Positions 29,414-38,259 of a DNA stretch of 64,000 nucleotides are shown in pieces (the stretch's first letter is position 1; every line of letters starts with the position of its first letter). This DNA comes from Novosphingobium sp. IK01. Its GTDB lineage: Bacteria > Pseudomonadota > Alphaproteobacteria > Sphingomonadales > Sphingomonadaceae. The notes below the pieces were generated by a model. The model did not search any database, was not told the DNA's origin, and saw only the letters and a program-made list of their open reading frames with translations. The DNA is taken from positions 1,426,001 to 1,490,000 of the forward strand of contig NZ_BTFW01000001.1 in assembly GCF_033242265.1 (NCBI RefSeq), written 5' to 3'. A program made the position numbers and the translations under genes.

Positions 29414-30043
29414 TCAGCGATGGCCGCGAAACGGCCATTCGCCCAGTGTGTCCCATCCCGCCCCACCTCCGGGCCGGGGCACCAGCCGGTGCAGGGCGAG
29501 CGCGGGGAAGGCAAAAGCCTCGTCGCGCCAGCCTGCCTGCAACTGCGCCTGAAGCGCGCGGGCCTCGGCCCGGTCCACTTTGGCCTGCACGGTCACATGA
29601 AAGCGCAAGGTCCCCTGATCCTGCGCCGACAGCAGGCCATGCAGGGCATGGCCCAGCTCCTCGCGCAAGTCCGCGAGCGCGGGACTGGCAATCGCGATAC
29701 CGGTGCCGCGCCCCATGTCGAACACCCCCCGCGTCTGCGCGGCGGGAGGGGCGCCACGCGCCGCGCGCGCCAGCAGGCCGCGCACTTCCCCCAGCGACGA
29801 GGGAGGCAGCGCGTGGAACAGGGTGACGTGGACAGGCACATGGTTGCGCGCAGGCGGATAATGCGCGCGGCGCAAGCCTTCGAGCCTGGAAAACAGGCCG
29901 TGGGGCAATTGCGCCGTGACGATGAGCGCCTGTGACGGGGGCTGTGCCGGGGCCTGTGACGGGGTCTGCGTCTGGGCCTGTGTCTGTGAAAGAGGCTGGA
30001 CATGCAGCGCGCGCGGGGCCGGGCCCGTGTCGTTCCGGTTCAT
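29414..30043 (-). CDS. 2H phosphoesterase (2'-5' RNA ligase family)
   Basis: A 209-residue protein with both signature HxT motifs of the 2H superfamily: HVTLF (about residue 72) and HVTVQ (about residue 149). These give a two-histidine phosphodiesterase active site for cyclic phosphates in RNA or nucleotides. The N-terminal 40 residues are a Gln/Pro/Thr-rich low-complexity stretch that may be an overcalled extension; the core starts near LIVTAQLPHGLF. The enzyme's physiological substrate is unknown. It is convergent with TonB receptor B. Confidence 0.82.
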   Translation of the reverse strand: MNRNDTGPAPRALHVQPLSQTQAQTQTPSQAPAQPPSQALIVTAQLPHGLFSRLEGLRRAHYPPARNHVPVHVTLFHALPPSSLGEVRGLLARAARGAPPAAQTRGVFDMGRGTGIAIASPALADLREELGHALHGLLSAQDQGTLRFHVTVQAKVDRAEARALQAQLQAGWRDEAFAFPALALHRLVPRPGGGAGWDTLGEWPFRGHR

Positions 30044-30219
30044 GTCCAGCCTCTCGCGTTGCGCCGGTCTGGCCGGGTCGATCCCGGACGAGAGCAGGGT
30101 GCAGGGTGTATTGTGAAAGGTCGGGAAACCCCGGAACAGCCGGAATGATGGGTATCAATCGGCAAATCCGTAAGTTTCCCTAAGGCCTTTTACTCAGCTC
30201 TAAAGGTTAAATCCAGCTT
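30044..30219. other. Intergenic segment upstream of the 2H phosphoesterase
   Basis: No gene is supported in this 176-bp stretch; it lies between the minus-strand 2H gene start and the palindromic element beside mltG. It is AT-richer near 30165-30219, consistent with a promoter region, but no element can be assigned. Confidence 0.45.
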
Positions 30220-30385
30220 AGAGCCCGACCCAAAAGTCGGGCGGCGGAGGTTTGGCGAGGGATTTTGGGTCACCACAAGAAGGCTGCGAGCCCAGCGATG
30301 CTGGAAGCATCGTGGCGAACAGCCGACGCCGTGGTGGGGCAAAAGACCCGCCAAACCGACCCGAAGGACTTTTGGGTCGGGCTCT
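30220..30385. mobile_element. MITE-like palindromic element touching the mltG stop codon
   Basis: About 166 bp of nested inverted repeats. The outer arms are AGAGCCCGACCCAAAAGTC (30220-30238) and its exact complement at 30367-30385. Second arms GGTTTGGCG and CGCCAAACC follow, then GTCACCAC against GTGGTGGG, and a central stem CGATGCT-GGA-AGCATCG. TA dinucleotides lie at both ends (30219-30220 and 30386-30387), as expected after TA-targeted insertion of IS630/mariner-type MITEs. The exact boundary is ambiguous by one base. There is no coding capacity. Only one copy is in the window. Confidence 0.7.
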
Positions 30386-31368
30386 TACAACTCACCACGG
30401 GATCGCCGCAGGGCAAACCATTTGGCGACGTTCGCATTGTGCTGTTCGAGGGTGTCGGCAAAGACATGCCCGCCCTTGCCATCGGCCACCATGTAGAGCG
30501 CCTTGGTCTGGGCCGGGTGCAGCACGGCCTCGATCGACAGGCGGCCCGGATTGGTGATCGGCCCCTTGGGCAGGCCCGCCATCGTATACGTGTTGTAATC
30601 GTTGCGGGCGTGGATTTCCGAGGCGAGAATCCGGCGGCCCAGCGGCTTGCCCTTGGTGATCGGATAGATGATCGTCGGGTCGGCCTGAAGCCGCATGCCC
30701 TTGCGCAGGCGGTTGGAATAGAGCCCGGCCACCATCTTGCGCTCCGAAGGCTTGCCGGTCTCCTTCTCGACGATGGAGGCCAGAATCACCGCTTCCTGCG
30801 GCGTCGTGGCGACCGTGTCGGGGCCGCGCTCCGCCCACAGCTTGGCCAGCGTGGTGGTCATCGCCGCCTGCATCCGCGCCAGAACGGCGCTGCGCGCCTC
30901 GCCCCGGCGGAAGTCGTAGCTGTCGGGCAGCACGCTGCCTTCGGCGGGCACGGCGACGGGCCCGGTCAGCAGGGGCTGGGCCATCAGGCGCTCGGCCACC
31001 ATGACCGAGGGCATCCCTTCGGGCACATTGACCAGCCGCCGCATCACGCCCTCGCGGCCTTGCAGGATCAGAAGGATCGTCGAGCCGCTGGCATGGGCCG
31101 GCAGGCTGAATTCACCCGCCTTGATCGGGTCCTTGGCCCCCAGCAGGCGCGCCCGCGCGCGGAAAGTGCTGGCCGAGGCAATCGCCCCTTCGGCTTCAAG
31201 CTTGCCCGCAATGGAGCCCACGCTGGCGCCATCGGGCACCACGAACGAGGTCTCCTTGTCGAGCGGGCCGGGACCATACCAGCCCCAGAAGAAATGGGCC
31301 CCCCAGCCCAGCATCAGGAGCAGCGCCCCCAGAATGGCCAATCGGACAGGACCGATACGGGCGATCAT
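30385..31368 (-). CDS. mltG: Endolytic murein transglycosylase MltG
   Basis: Inner-membrane lytic transglycosylase that cuts nascent glycan strands (YceG family). The 327-residue product has one N-terminal TM (AILGALLLMLGWGAHFFWGW), LysM-like region, and the catalytic domain with ASIVEKETG (the catalytic Glu region), YSNRLRKGMRLQADPTIIY and the C-terminal NPGRLSIEAVLHP. The frame is open 20 codons further (to 31428), but those use AAA, AGG, CGA and CAA codons unlike the rest and lack a ribosome-binding site, so ATG 31368 (AAAGGA upstream) is preferred. The TAA stop lies at the edge of the palindromic element. It follows fabF in the acpP-fabF-mltG order common in bacteria. Confidence 0.92.
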   Translation of the reverse strand: MIARIGPVRLAILGALLLMLGWGAHFFWGWYGPGPLDKETSFVVPDGASVGSIAGKLEAEGAIASASTFRARARLLGAKDPIKAGEFSLPAHASGSTILLILQGREGVMRRLVNVPEGMPSVMVAERLMAQPLLTGPVAVPAEGSVLPDSYDFRRGEARSAVLARMQAAMTTTLAKLWAERGPDTVATTPQEAVILASIVEKETGKPSERKMVAGLYSNRLRKGMRLQADPTIIYPITKGKPLGRRILASEIHARNDYNTYTMAGLPKGPITNPGRLSIEAVLHPAQTKALYMVADGKGGHVFADTLEQHNANVAKWFALRRSRGEL

Positions 31369-31444
31369 GGGGGCGCGTTTCCTTTGCTTTTGGGAAGCTT
31401 TCCGACGCTTTCGGCGCTTCCCGGACATTATGCAGGCTGGAAGC

Positions 31445-32701
31445 TCAGACCGCCTTGAGAATCAGGCTGGCGTTGGTGCCGCCAAAGCCGAACGAGTTGT
31501 TGAGGACCGCGCGCACCTGCCGCTTCTTGGCGACATGCGGCACGAGGTCGACCCCTTCGGTGCCTTCATCCGGGTTGTCGAGGTTGAGCGTGGGCGGCAC
31601 GATCTGGTCGCGCAGGGCCAGGATGCAGAAGATCGCCTCGACCGCGCCAGCGCCGCCCAGCAGGTGGCCGATGGCCGACTTGGTGCTGCTCATCGAGGCG
31701 CCGCTCAGGTCCGGGCCCAGCACGCGCTTGACGGCGGCCAGTTCGATGGTGTCGGCCATCGTCGAGGTGCCGTGGGCGTTCACATAGTCGATGTCGCCCG
31801 CTTCCATGCCCGCCTTGCGCAGGGCCATGCGCATGGCCAGTTCCGCGCCCTTGCCTTCCGGGTGGGGAGCGGTGACGTGGTAGGCATCGCCCGACAGGCC
31901 ATAGCCGACGACTTCGGCATAGATCTTCGCGCCGCGCGCCTTGGCGTGCTCGTACTCTTCGAGAACGACAACGCCTGCGCCCTCGCCCATCACGAAGCCG
32001 TCGCGGTCCTTGTCATAAGGACGGCTGGCCTGTTCGGGGCGGTCGTTGTAGCTGCAATTGAGCGCGCGCGCCTGGGCGAACCCGGCCACGCCCAGCGGGT
32101 TGAGCGTGCTTTCCGCGCCGCCCGCCAGCATCACGTCCGCGTCGCCATCCTTGATCATGCGCGCCGCATCGCCAATCGAGTGCGCGCCCGTCGAGCAGGC
32201 GGTCACGACCGCGTGGTTGGGGCCCATCAGGCCATACTTGATCGAGACCTGACCCGAGATCAGGTTGATCAGGCGGCCATGCACGAAGTGCGGCGAAACG
32301 CGGTTCGGCCCCTTTTCGTGAAGGACGATCGATTCGCTCTCGATGCCCGGCAAGCCGCCGATGCCCGAGCCGATCGAGCAGCCGGTGCGCAGCTTGAGGT
32401 CATCGTCCATGTCGACGAGACCAGCATCTTCGAGCGCCTGCCCTGCGGCATCGATGCCATAGACGATGAACGGATCGACCTGACGCTGGATCTTGTGATC
32501 GACGCGCTTGCCTGCATCGAAACCATAAGGATGATCGGCGGGCTTCACCTCGCAGGCGATCTGGCACTTCTGGTTGCTGGCGTCGAAACGGGTGATCGGG
32601 CCCGCCCCCGACTTGCCCGCAAGCAGGTTCGCCCAAACGGTTTCGACGTCTGCCCCCAGGGGGGTGACAAGACCAAGGCCGGTTACGACGACACGACGCA
32701 T
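31445..32701 (-). CDS. fabF: 3-oxoacyl-ACP synthase II
   Basis: Condensing enzyme for fatty acid elongation, using malonyl-ACP. The 418-residue product has the Cys-His-His triad: Cys169 in TACSTGAHS, His310 in NAHGTST and His346 in SAIGHLLGGAGA. It begins MRRVVVTGLGLVTPLG. ATG 32701 has a GGAG ribosome-binding site 7 bases upstream; a start seven codons earlier is possible but unlikely. It lies 123 bp after acpP on the same strand, with a hairpin between, and 76 bp before mltG, so the three are probably one transcription unit. Confidence 0.96.
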   Translation of the reverse strand: MRRVVVTGLGLVTPLGADVETVWANLLAGKSGAGPITRFDASNQKCQIACEVKPADHPYGFDAGKRVDHKIQRQVDPFIVYGIDAAGQALEDAGLVDMDDDLKLRTGCSIGSGIGGLPGIESESIVLHEKGPNRVSPHFVHGRLINLISGQVSIKYGLMGPNHAVVTACSTGAHSIGDAARMIKDGDADVMLAGGAESTLNPLGVAGFAQARALNCSYNDRPEQASRPYDKDRDGFVMGEGAGVVVLEEYEHAKARGAKIYAEVVGYGLSGDAYHVTAPHPEGKGAELAMRMALRKAGMEAGDIDYVNAHGTSTMADTIELAAVKRVLGPDLSGASMSSTKSAIGHLLGGAGAVEAIFCILALRDQIVPPTLNLDNPDEGTEGVDLVPHVAKKRQVRAVLNNSFGFGGTNASLILKAV

Positions 32702-32727
32702 TCTATTCTCCGGAAATGACAAACGAA

Positions 32728-32761
32728 CAGGCCCAGCCCCTGAAAAAAGGGGCTGAGCCTG
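32728..32761 (-). other. Stem-loop between acpP and fabF
   Basis: CAGGC and CAGCCCC (32728-32740, one unpaired base) pair with GGGGCTG and GCCTG (32749-32761) around an A-rich loop. No T-run follows on the minus strand, so it is more likely an RNA processing or attenuation hairpin that lets acpP be made in excess over fabF. Confidence 0.6.
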
Positions 32762-32824
32762 CCGAAATCCTCCCCTTTGGCAGCCTGCTCAAAGGCTTGC
32801 TGCGCGCGTGGGGAAGCGGGGCGA

Positions 32825-33061
32825 TCAGCCCTTGTTTTCGTCGATGTACTTGATCGCATCCGAGACGGTCGCGATCTTTTCAGCCGCGTCGTCGGGGATT
32901 TCGACACCGAATTCTTCTTCGAAGGCCATGACCAGCTCGACGATGTCGAGCGAGTCGGCGCCCAGATCGTCGATGAAGCTGGCGTCTTCGGTGACCTTCT
33001 CGGCTTCGACGCCGAGGTGCTCGACGACGATCTTCTTAACGCGGTCGGCGGTATCGCTCAT
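32825..33061 (-). CDS. acpP: Acyl carrier protein
   Basis: Acidic 78-residue carrier for growing fatty acyl chains. The phosphopantetheine attachment site is Ser37 in GADSLD; the four-helix ACP sequence [12 protein letters not shown] ... [15 protein letters not shown] is complete. ATG 33061 has AAGGGG 6 bases upstream; an in-frame ATG 15 bases earlier overlaps that site and is rejected. It is the first gene of acpP-fabF-mltG, with its promoter in the 141-bp gap downstream of aspS. Confidence 0.97.
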   Translation of the reverse strand: MSDTADRVKKIVVEHLGVEAEKVTEDASFIDDLGADSLDIVELVMAFEEEFGVEIPDDAAEKIATVSDAIKYIDENKG

Positions 33062-33202
33062 TGTATGCCCCTTCACAGGAAACTGGTTGGTGGTGGCGGG
33101 TTTGGCATCGCCCTAATGGGCGGATGACCCGCTGGCAAGAGGCCGCGCATCCAAGGCCCTTGAGCCGAGAGATGCGCAAGCCCGGTCGGAACGGGTGGCC
33201 GC

Positions 33203-34984
33203 TCAGCCCTTGGGCTGTTCGACCACGCGAATGTTAAGCTCGCGCAACTGCTTGGGCTCGGCAGGAGCAGGCGCCCCCATGAGCAGGTCTTCGGCGCGCT
33301 GGTTCATCGGGAACAGCGTGATTTCACGCAGGTTCTGCGCGCCGCACAGCAGCATCACGATGCGGTCGACACCCGCGGCCATGCCGCCGTGGGGCGGCGC
33401 GCCATACTGGAACGCGCGATAGAGACCGCCAAAACGCTCTTCCACGTCGTCCCTGGTCAGGCCCACGATCTCGAAGGCCTTGACCATGGTTTCGGGCGAC
33501 TGGTTGCGGATCGAGCCCGAGGCGATCTCGTAGCCGTTGCATACGAGGTCGTACTGATAGGCCTTGATCGTCAGCGGGTCCTGACCGGTCAGCGCCTCCA
33601 TCCCGCCCTGCGGCATCGAGAACGGGTTGTGGCTGAATTCGACCTTCTTGGCGTCTTCGTCCCATTCGTAGAACGGGAAGTCGACGATCCAGCACAAGTC
33701 GTAACGACCTTCGTCGATCAGGCCCAGCAGGTTGCCCACGCGGGTCCGCGCGGCGCCTGCCAGCTTGGCGGCCTGCTCGACCTTGCCCGCGGCAAAGAAC
33801 AGCCCGTCGTTTTCGCCCAGGCCCAGCTCGGCATAGAGCTTTTCCATGCCTTCGGTCCCGTGGTTCTTGGCGATCGGACCACCGAACTCGCCGCCCTTGC
33901 GGGTGACATAGCCAAGACCGGCATGGCCTTCGGCGCGGGCCCAGTCGTTCATCTCGTCGAAGAACTTGCGGCTCTTCTCGGCAGTGTTCGGGGCGGGAAT
34001 CGCGCGGACCACGCCGCCCGAACCGACGATCTTCTCGAACAGGCCAAAGCCCGAAGCGGTGAAGTGGTGCGAAACGTCCGAAATGATCAGCGGGTTGCGC
34101 AAGTCGGGCTTGTCCGAGCCATACTTGAGCATGGCCTCGTCATAGGCAATGCGCGGGAACTGGCCCACCGGGGTCACCGGCTTGCCCTGCGCGAAGGCCT
34201 CGAACACGCCGCCAATCACCGGCTCCATCGTTTCCCAGACTTCTTCCTGGGTCACGAAGCTCATTTCGAGGTCGAGCTGGTAGAATTCGCCCGGCAGGCG
34301 GTCGGCGCGCGGGTCTTCGTCGCGGAAGCAGGGCGCGATCTGGAAGTAGCGGTCGAAACCGGCCACCATCAGCAGCTGCTTGTACTGCTGGGGCGCCTGC
34401 GGCAGCGCATAGAACTTGCCCGCGTGGATGCGGCTGGGCACGAGGAAGTCGCGCGCGCCTTCGGGACTCGAAGCCGTCAGGATCGGCGTCGAATACTCGG
34501 TAAAGCCCGCCCCTTCCATGCGGCGGCGCATGTCCGAGATGATCTTCGTGCGCGTCACGATGTTGGCGTGGAGCGTTTCGCGGCGCAAGTCGAGGAAGCG
34601 ATAGCGCAGGCGGATGTCTTCGGGATATTCCTGTTCGCCGGCGACCGGCATCGGCAGTTCCTCGGCCGCCGAGATCACCGTGGCGGCCTTGGCGAAGACT
34701 TCGATCCCGCCGGTCGCGAGGTTGGCGTTGACGGTCGCATCGTTGCGGGCCTTGACCACGCCCTCGATGGTCACCACGCTTTCGACGCGGGTGGCTTCGA
34801 GGAGGGCGAGCGCGGGGCTGTCGCTGTCAGCGACGATCTGGGTGATGCCGTAGTGGTCGCGCAAGTCGACGAACAGCACGCCGCCATGATCGCGCTTGCG
34901 ATGGACCCAGCCCGAGAGGCGGACATTCTCGCCGACTTGCTCGCGCGAGAGGGCGCCGCAGGTGTGGGAACGATAAGGGTGCAT
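33203..34984 (-). CDS. aspS: Aspartyl-tRNA synthetase
   Basis: Class II synthetase of the bacterial type, 593 residues. It has an OB-fold anticodon-binding domain ([22 protein letters not shown]), motif 2 region [19 protein letters not shown], a long bacterial insertion (GAD domain), and motif 3 in the C-terminus ([16 protein letters not shown]). ATG 34984 ([18 protein letters not shown]) is the family start; the frame is open 28 codons further without support. In alphaproteobacteria with GatCAB this enzyme is often non-discriminating (also charges tRNA-Asn), which the sequence alone does not settle. It is divergent from rnd across 198 bp. Confidence 0.96.
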   Translation of the reverse strand: MHPYRSHTCGALSREQVGENVRLSGWVHRKRDHGGVLFVDLRDHYGITQIVADSDSPALALLEATRVESVVTIEGVVKARNDATVNANLATGGIEVFAKAATVISAAEELPMPVAGEQEYPEDIRLRYRFLDLRRETLHANIVTRTKIISDMRRRMEGAGFTEYSTPILTASSPEGARDFLVPSRIHAGKFYALPQAPQQYKQLLMVAGFDRYFQIAPCFRDEDPRADRLPGEFYQLDLEMSFVTQEEVWETMEPVIGGVFEAFAQGKPVTPVGQFPRIAYDEAMLKYGSDKPDLRNPLIISDVSHHFTASGFGLFEKIVGSGGVVRAIPAPNTAEKSRKFFDEMNDWARAEGHAGLGYVTRKGGEFGGPIAKNHGTEGMEKLYAELGLGENDGLFFAAGKVEQAAKLAGAARTRVGNLLGLIDEGRYDLCWIVDFPFYEWDEDAKKVEFSHNPFSMPQGGMEALTGQDPLTIKAYQYDLVCNGYEIASGSIRNQSPETMVKAFEIVGLTRDDVEERFGGLYRAFQYGAPPHGGMAAGVDRIVMLLCGAQNLREITLFPMNQRAEDLLMGAPAPAEPKQLRELNIRVVEQPKG

Positions 34985-35182
34985 CGAAACTCTTTCCAAT
35001 CGGGCTGCAATAAGGCAGGTGTTGCAGGCATCACTGTCAGGCGCGGCCAAGAGGCGATGGCCGCGCATTTGTCAAGCGACAGCTCTCAGGCCGCAGCTCC
35101 CGGACGGGGGCACAACCGGCCCCATACCATGTCGGGTCTTTAACCACCTGCCGCGGGAACGGGCCATACAGAAAAAAGAACG

Positions 35183-36469
35183 ATGAAGATACATCCGCTG
35201 ATTACCACGACCGAAGCCCTCGCCGCCATCTGCGCGCGGCTGGCCAAGTCCGAGTTTGTGTCGGTTGATACCGAGTTCATGCGCGAGAACACCTATTGGC
35301 CCGAACTGTGCCTGGTGCAGATCGCCAACGAGGAAGAGGCGGCCGCCGTCGACCCGCTCGCGCCGGGGATCGACCTGTCCCCCCTGCTCGACCTGCTGGT
35401 CGACAACGAGGACGTGCTCAAGGTCTTCCACGCGGGCGGGCAGGATGTGGAAATCATCTACAACCTGACCGGGCGCACCCCTCACCCGATCTTCGACACC
35501 CAGATCGCGATGATGGCCCTCTCGCAGAGCGAGCAGATCGGCTATTCCAACCTCGTCGAGGCCTGGCTGGGGCTGACCATCGACAAGGGCGCGCGCTTTA
35601 CCGACTGGTCGCGCCGCCCGCTCACCGAGCGGCAGATCGAATATGCGATCGGCGACGTGACCCACCTGTCGAAGATCTTCCCGCGCATCCTCAAGCGGCT
35701 GATCAAGACCGGGCGCGGCGAATGGCTCGACATCGAGATGGAAAAGCTGGCCGACCCCGAGAACTACCGCAACGATCCGGGCAAGGTCTGGGAAAAGATC
35801 CGCCCGCCCAGCCGCAACCCCGCCGTGCTCGGCCGCCTGCGCGCGCTGGCCGCGTGGCGCGAATCCGAGGCGATGGACAAGAACATCCCGCGCGGGCGCA
35901 TCATGCGCGACGAAACCCTGGCCGACATCGCCAGCCACCCCCCGCGCGAACAGCACGACCTTGCCAAAGTCCGCGGCCTGTCCTCGGGCTGGAAGGACAA
36001 CGACATCGGGCGCCGCCTGATGCAGACGCTGGCCGATGCCAAGCCGCTGACCGAGGCCGAGATGCCCCCGCGCGCGCCGCGCGGCGCGCCCTTGGGCAAG
36101 GAAGGCGCGCTGGTGGCCGACCTGCTCAAGCTGCTGCTCAAGATCCGCAGCCGCGAGATCGACGTGGCCGCCCGCCTGCTCGCCCGTTCCGACGATCTGG
36201 AGGCGCTCGCCGCCGGGCAGCGCAAGGGCCTCGCCCTGCTCGAAACCTGGCGCTTCGACCAGTTTGGCCGCGATGCGCTCGAACTCGTCGAGGGCAAGCT
36301 GGCCTTCGCGGCGGTGAACGGCAAGCTCAAGATGGCGCATATCGACCAGATCGGCGCCAGCGGCAGCGCGGCACCCCAGAACGAGACGGACCAAAACGAG
36401 GCGCCGCAGGACGAACAGGACGAAGCCCCGCACAACGAAGTCCCTCGGGGCGACGAACCGGCGGCGTAA
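35183..36469 (+). CDS. rnd: Ribonuclease D
   Basis: 3'-5' exoribonuclease that trims tRNA precursors. The 428-residue product has the DEDD exonuclease domain with Asp29 and Glu31 (VSVDTEFMRENTYWP), FHAGGQDVEIIYN, and YAIGDVTHLSKIF, the third and fourth metal-ligand motifs. An HRDC domain follows (about 215-295). The C-terminal 40 residues are a Glu/Asp/Gln-rich tail (NETDQNEAPQDEQDEAP) of low complexity. Its TAA stop abuts the ATG of the oxyR gene directly. It is divergent from aspS. Confidence 0.93.
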   Translation: MKIHPLITTTEALAAICARLAKSEFVSVDTEFMRENTYWPELCLVQIANEEEAAAVDPLAPGIDLSPLLDLLVDNEDVLKVFHAGGQDVEIIYNLTGRTPHPIFDTQIAMMALSQSEQIGYSNLVEAWLGLTIDKGARFTDWSRRPLTERQIEYAIGDVTHLSKIFPRILKRLIKTGRGEWLDIEMEKLADPENYRNDPGKVWEKIRPPSRNPAVLGRLRALAAWRESEAMDKNIPRGRIMRDETLADIASHPPREQHDLAKVRGLSSGWKDNDIGRRLMQTLADAKPLTEAEMPPRAPRGAPLGKEGALVADLLKLLLKIRSREIDVAARLLARSDDLEALAAGQRKGLALLETWRFDQFGRDALELVEGKLAFAAVNGKLKMAHIDQIGASGSAAPQNETDQNEAPQDEQDEAPHNEVPRGDEPAA

Positions 36470-37366
36470 ATGAGCACCTACCTGCCCACGCTCAAGCAGC
36501 TCCAGTATCTGGTGGCGCTGCACGAGCATGGCCACTTCGGCAAGGCCGCCGATTCGTGCTTCGTCTCGCAGTCCACGCTCTCGGCGGGCCTGCGCGAGCT
36601 TGAATCGCTGCTCGGTGTCACGCTGGTCGAGCGCACGCGCCGTGTCGTGCGCTTCACCCCGCTGGGCAATCAGGTGGTCGCCAAGGCGCACTGCCTGCTG
36701 CGCGAGGCCGAAGAGCTGTCCGAACTGGTCCAGTCGCACGGCGCGCCGCTGGCGGGCGAGCTGCGGATGAGCGTGATCCCCACGATCGCGCCCTTCCTGC
36801 TGCCACGCATCCTGCCGCGCCTGCGCCACGAGCGCCCGCAATTGAAGCTCTTCCTGCGCGAGGAGCCGAGCGCGGCGGCCATCGAATCGCTCCACCATGG
36901 CCGGGCCGACTGCGTGCTGCTCGCCCTCCCCTTCGCCACCGGCGAAGTCGAGGTCGCGCATCTGTTCGATGACCGGCTCTTCGTGGCCTTTCCCAAGGAC
37001 GATCCGCGCGATCCGCCCGAAATCGTCTCCCCGGCCCTGATCGACGAGCACCGGCTGCTGCTGCTCGAAGACGGCCACTGCCTGAAGGAACACGCGCTCG
37101 CCGCGTGCAACCGCCCCGAACTGCGCGCGAGCGCCACGATGATCGGCACCAGCCTGCACACGCTGGTCCAGATGGTCGACAACGACCTCGGGCTCACCAT
37201 GCTGCCCGAAATGGCGATCGAGGCGGGCATCCTGAAAGGCACCAGCATCGTCGCCCGGCCCCTGCAATCCGACCATGCCTTTCGCGAGATCGCGCTGGTC
37301 TGGCGCAAGAATTCACCCAGGGCCGAAGAATTCCAGCTTCTCGCACAGGAACTGCGCGCGCCATGA
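36470..37366 (+). CDS. oxyR: OxyR-type LysR regulator (peroxide sensor)
   Basis: A 298-residue LysR regulator. The HTH is at about 8-65 (KQLQYLVALHEHGHFGKAAD, QSTLSAGLRELE). The effector domain carries LLLLEDGHC at Cys204 and a second Cys213 with eight residues between, the same spacing as the redox-active Cys199-Cys208 pair of E. coli OxyR, and the family signature MLPEMAIEAG. It is therefore likely to sense hydrogen peroxide by a disulfide. The ATG touches the rnd stop, and its own stop overlaps the yitT start. No catalase or peroxiredoxin gene is adjacent. Confidence 0.9.
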   Translation: MSTYLPTLKQLQYLVALHEHGHFGKAADSCFVSQSTLSAGLRELESLLGVTLVERTRRVVRFTPLGNQVVAKAHCLLREAEELSELVQSHGAPLAGELRMSVIPTIAPFLLPRILPRLRHERPQLKLFLREEPSAAAIESLHHGRADCVLLALPFATGEVEVAHLFDDRLFVAFPKDDPRDPPEIVSPALIDEHRLLLLEDGHCLKEHALAACNRPELRASATMIGTSLHTLVQMVDNDLGLTMLPEMAIEAGILKGTSIVARPLQSDHAFREIALVWRKNSPRAEEFQLLAQELRAP

Positions 37367-38004
37367 GCACGCCTCCCCAAACCGACCTTCCGTTTGAACC
37401 GCAACCCCAGCGCCACAACGCGCGCGAAGACGTCTATGGCGTCACCACCGGGTGCATGATGCTCGCGCTGGGCGTCCACCTGCTCCATCAGGCCCACCTG
37501 ATCACCGGGGGCGTGGCGGGCCTCGCCCTGCTGCTCTCCTATGCCCTTCCGGCCACGCCCGGCACGCTGTTTGCCGTGCTCAACCTGCCGATCTTCCTGA
37601 TCTTCTGGCGCAGCCAGGGGGTTTTCTACACGATCCGCAGCGTCATCGCGACGCTGGCCATCTCGGGCATCATCACGCTGGTCGCCCACGAGATCGTGAT
37701 CACCTCGGTTACCCCGCTGGCCGCCGCGATCATCGGCGGGACGGTCATGGGCATGGGCCTGCTGGCCGTCACCCGCCACGGGACGGCGGTGGGCGGATCG
37801 ACGATGATCGCCCGCTGGCTGAGCGTGAAGAAGGGCTGGAACTTTGGCCGCCTGATGATGGCCGGAGACGCGATGATCATCGGCTCCTCGTTCCTCGTGC
37901 TGAGCCCGCAGCGCGCGCTGTGGTCGCTGCTGAGCGCGGTCTGCATGAACCTCATGCTGATGACCTGGCACCGCCCCGACCGCTATCTGGCCCAGAGCCG
38001 GTAG
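37363..38004 (+). CDS. YitT family membrane protein
   Basis: A 213-residue integral membrane protein with about five or six TM segments after a polar N-terminus of about 25 residues. It shows the YitT (DUF161) hallmark sequences GVHLLHQAHLITGGVAGLALLLSY and LLAVTRHGTAVGGSTMIARWLS, including the GG-containing loops. The family's function is unknown. ATG 37363 overlaps the oxyR stop (ATGA), so translation is coupled. The frame is open back through oxyR in another phase, which is not biologically meaningful. Co-expression with rnd and oxyR is likely. Confidence 0.85.
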   Translation: MSTPPQTDLPFEPQPQRHNAREDVYGVTTGCMMLALGVHLLHQAHLITGGVAGLALLLSYALPATPGTLFAVLNLPIFLIFWRSQGVFYTIRSVIATLAISGIITLVAHEIVITSVTPLAAAIIGGTVMGMGLLAVTRHGTAVGGSTMIARWLSVKKGWNFGRLMMAGDAMIIGSSFLVLSPQRALWSLLSAVCMNLMLMTWHRPDRYLAQSR

Positions 38005-38076
38005 ACGGCATGGACAAATTCAGATCCTGGAAATGCACCCTGAGGTTTGAAAAAACCTGATTTGCGTGATTTTCTT

Positions 38077-38166
38077 CGTCATTCCCGCGCAGGCGGGAAT
38101 CCAGCCTGATGCTCTGTTTGCATGCGCAACCCTCGGAACTGGATCCCCGCCTGCGCGGGGATGACG
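38077..38166. repeat. Dispersed inverted repeat, copy 2
   Basis: About 29-bp arms CGTCATTCCCGCGCAGGCGG... and the near-complement ...CCGCCTGCGCGGGGATGACG, with two mismatches. The arms enclose about 33 bp. It lies downstream of yitT and convergent pgsA. Same family as 7361-7451 and 62945-63048. Confidence 0.85.
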
Positions 38167-38259
38167 AGAAATGGAGCAGACATCGCGCAGCACTTTGGCC
38201 CATGCCGCCTGGAACCCGCATAGCGAGAGGCCCCATCCGGGGCTTTCCACGCTCCGGCT

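Noticed and set aside
30385..31428. A longer MltG with a basic 20-residue leader (start at 31428)
   Set aside because: The leader uses rare codons for this genome (AAA, AGG, CGA) and lacks a ribosome-binding site. The start at 31368 has one.
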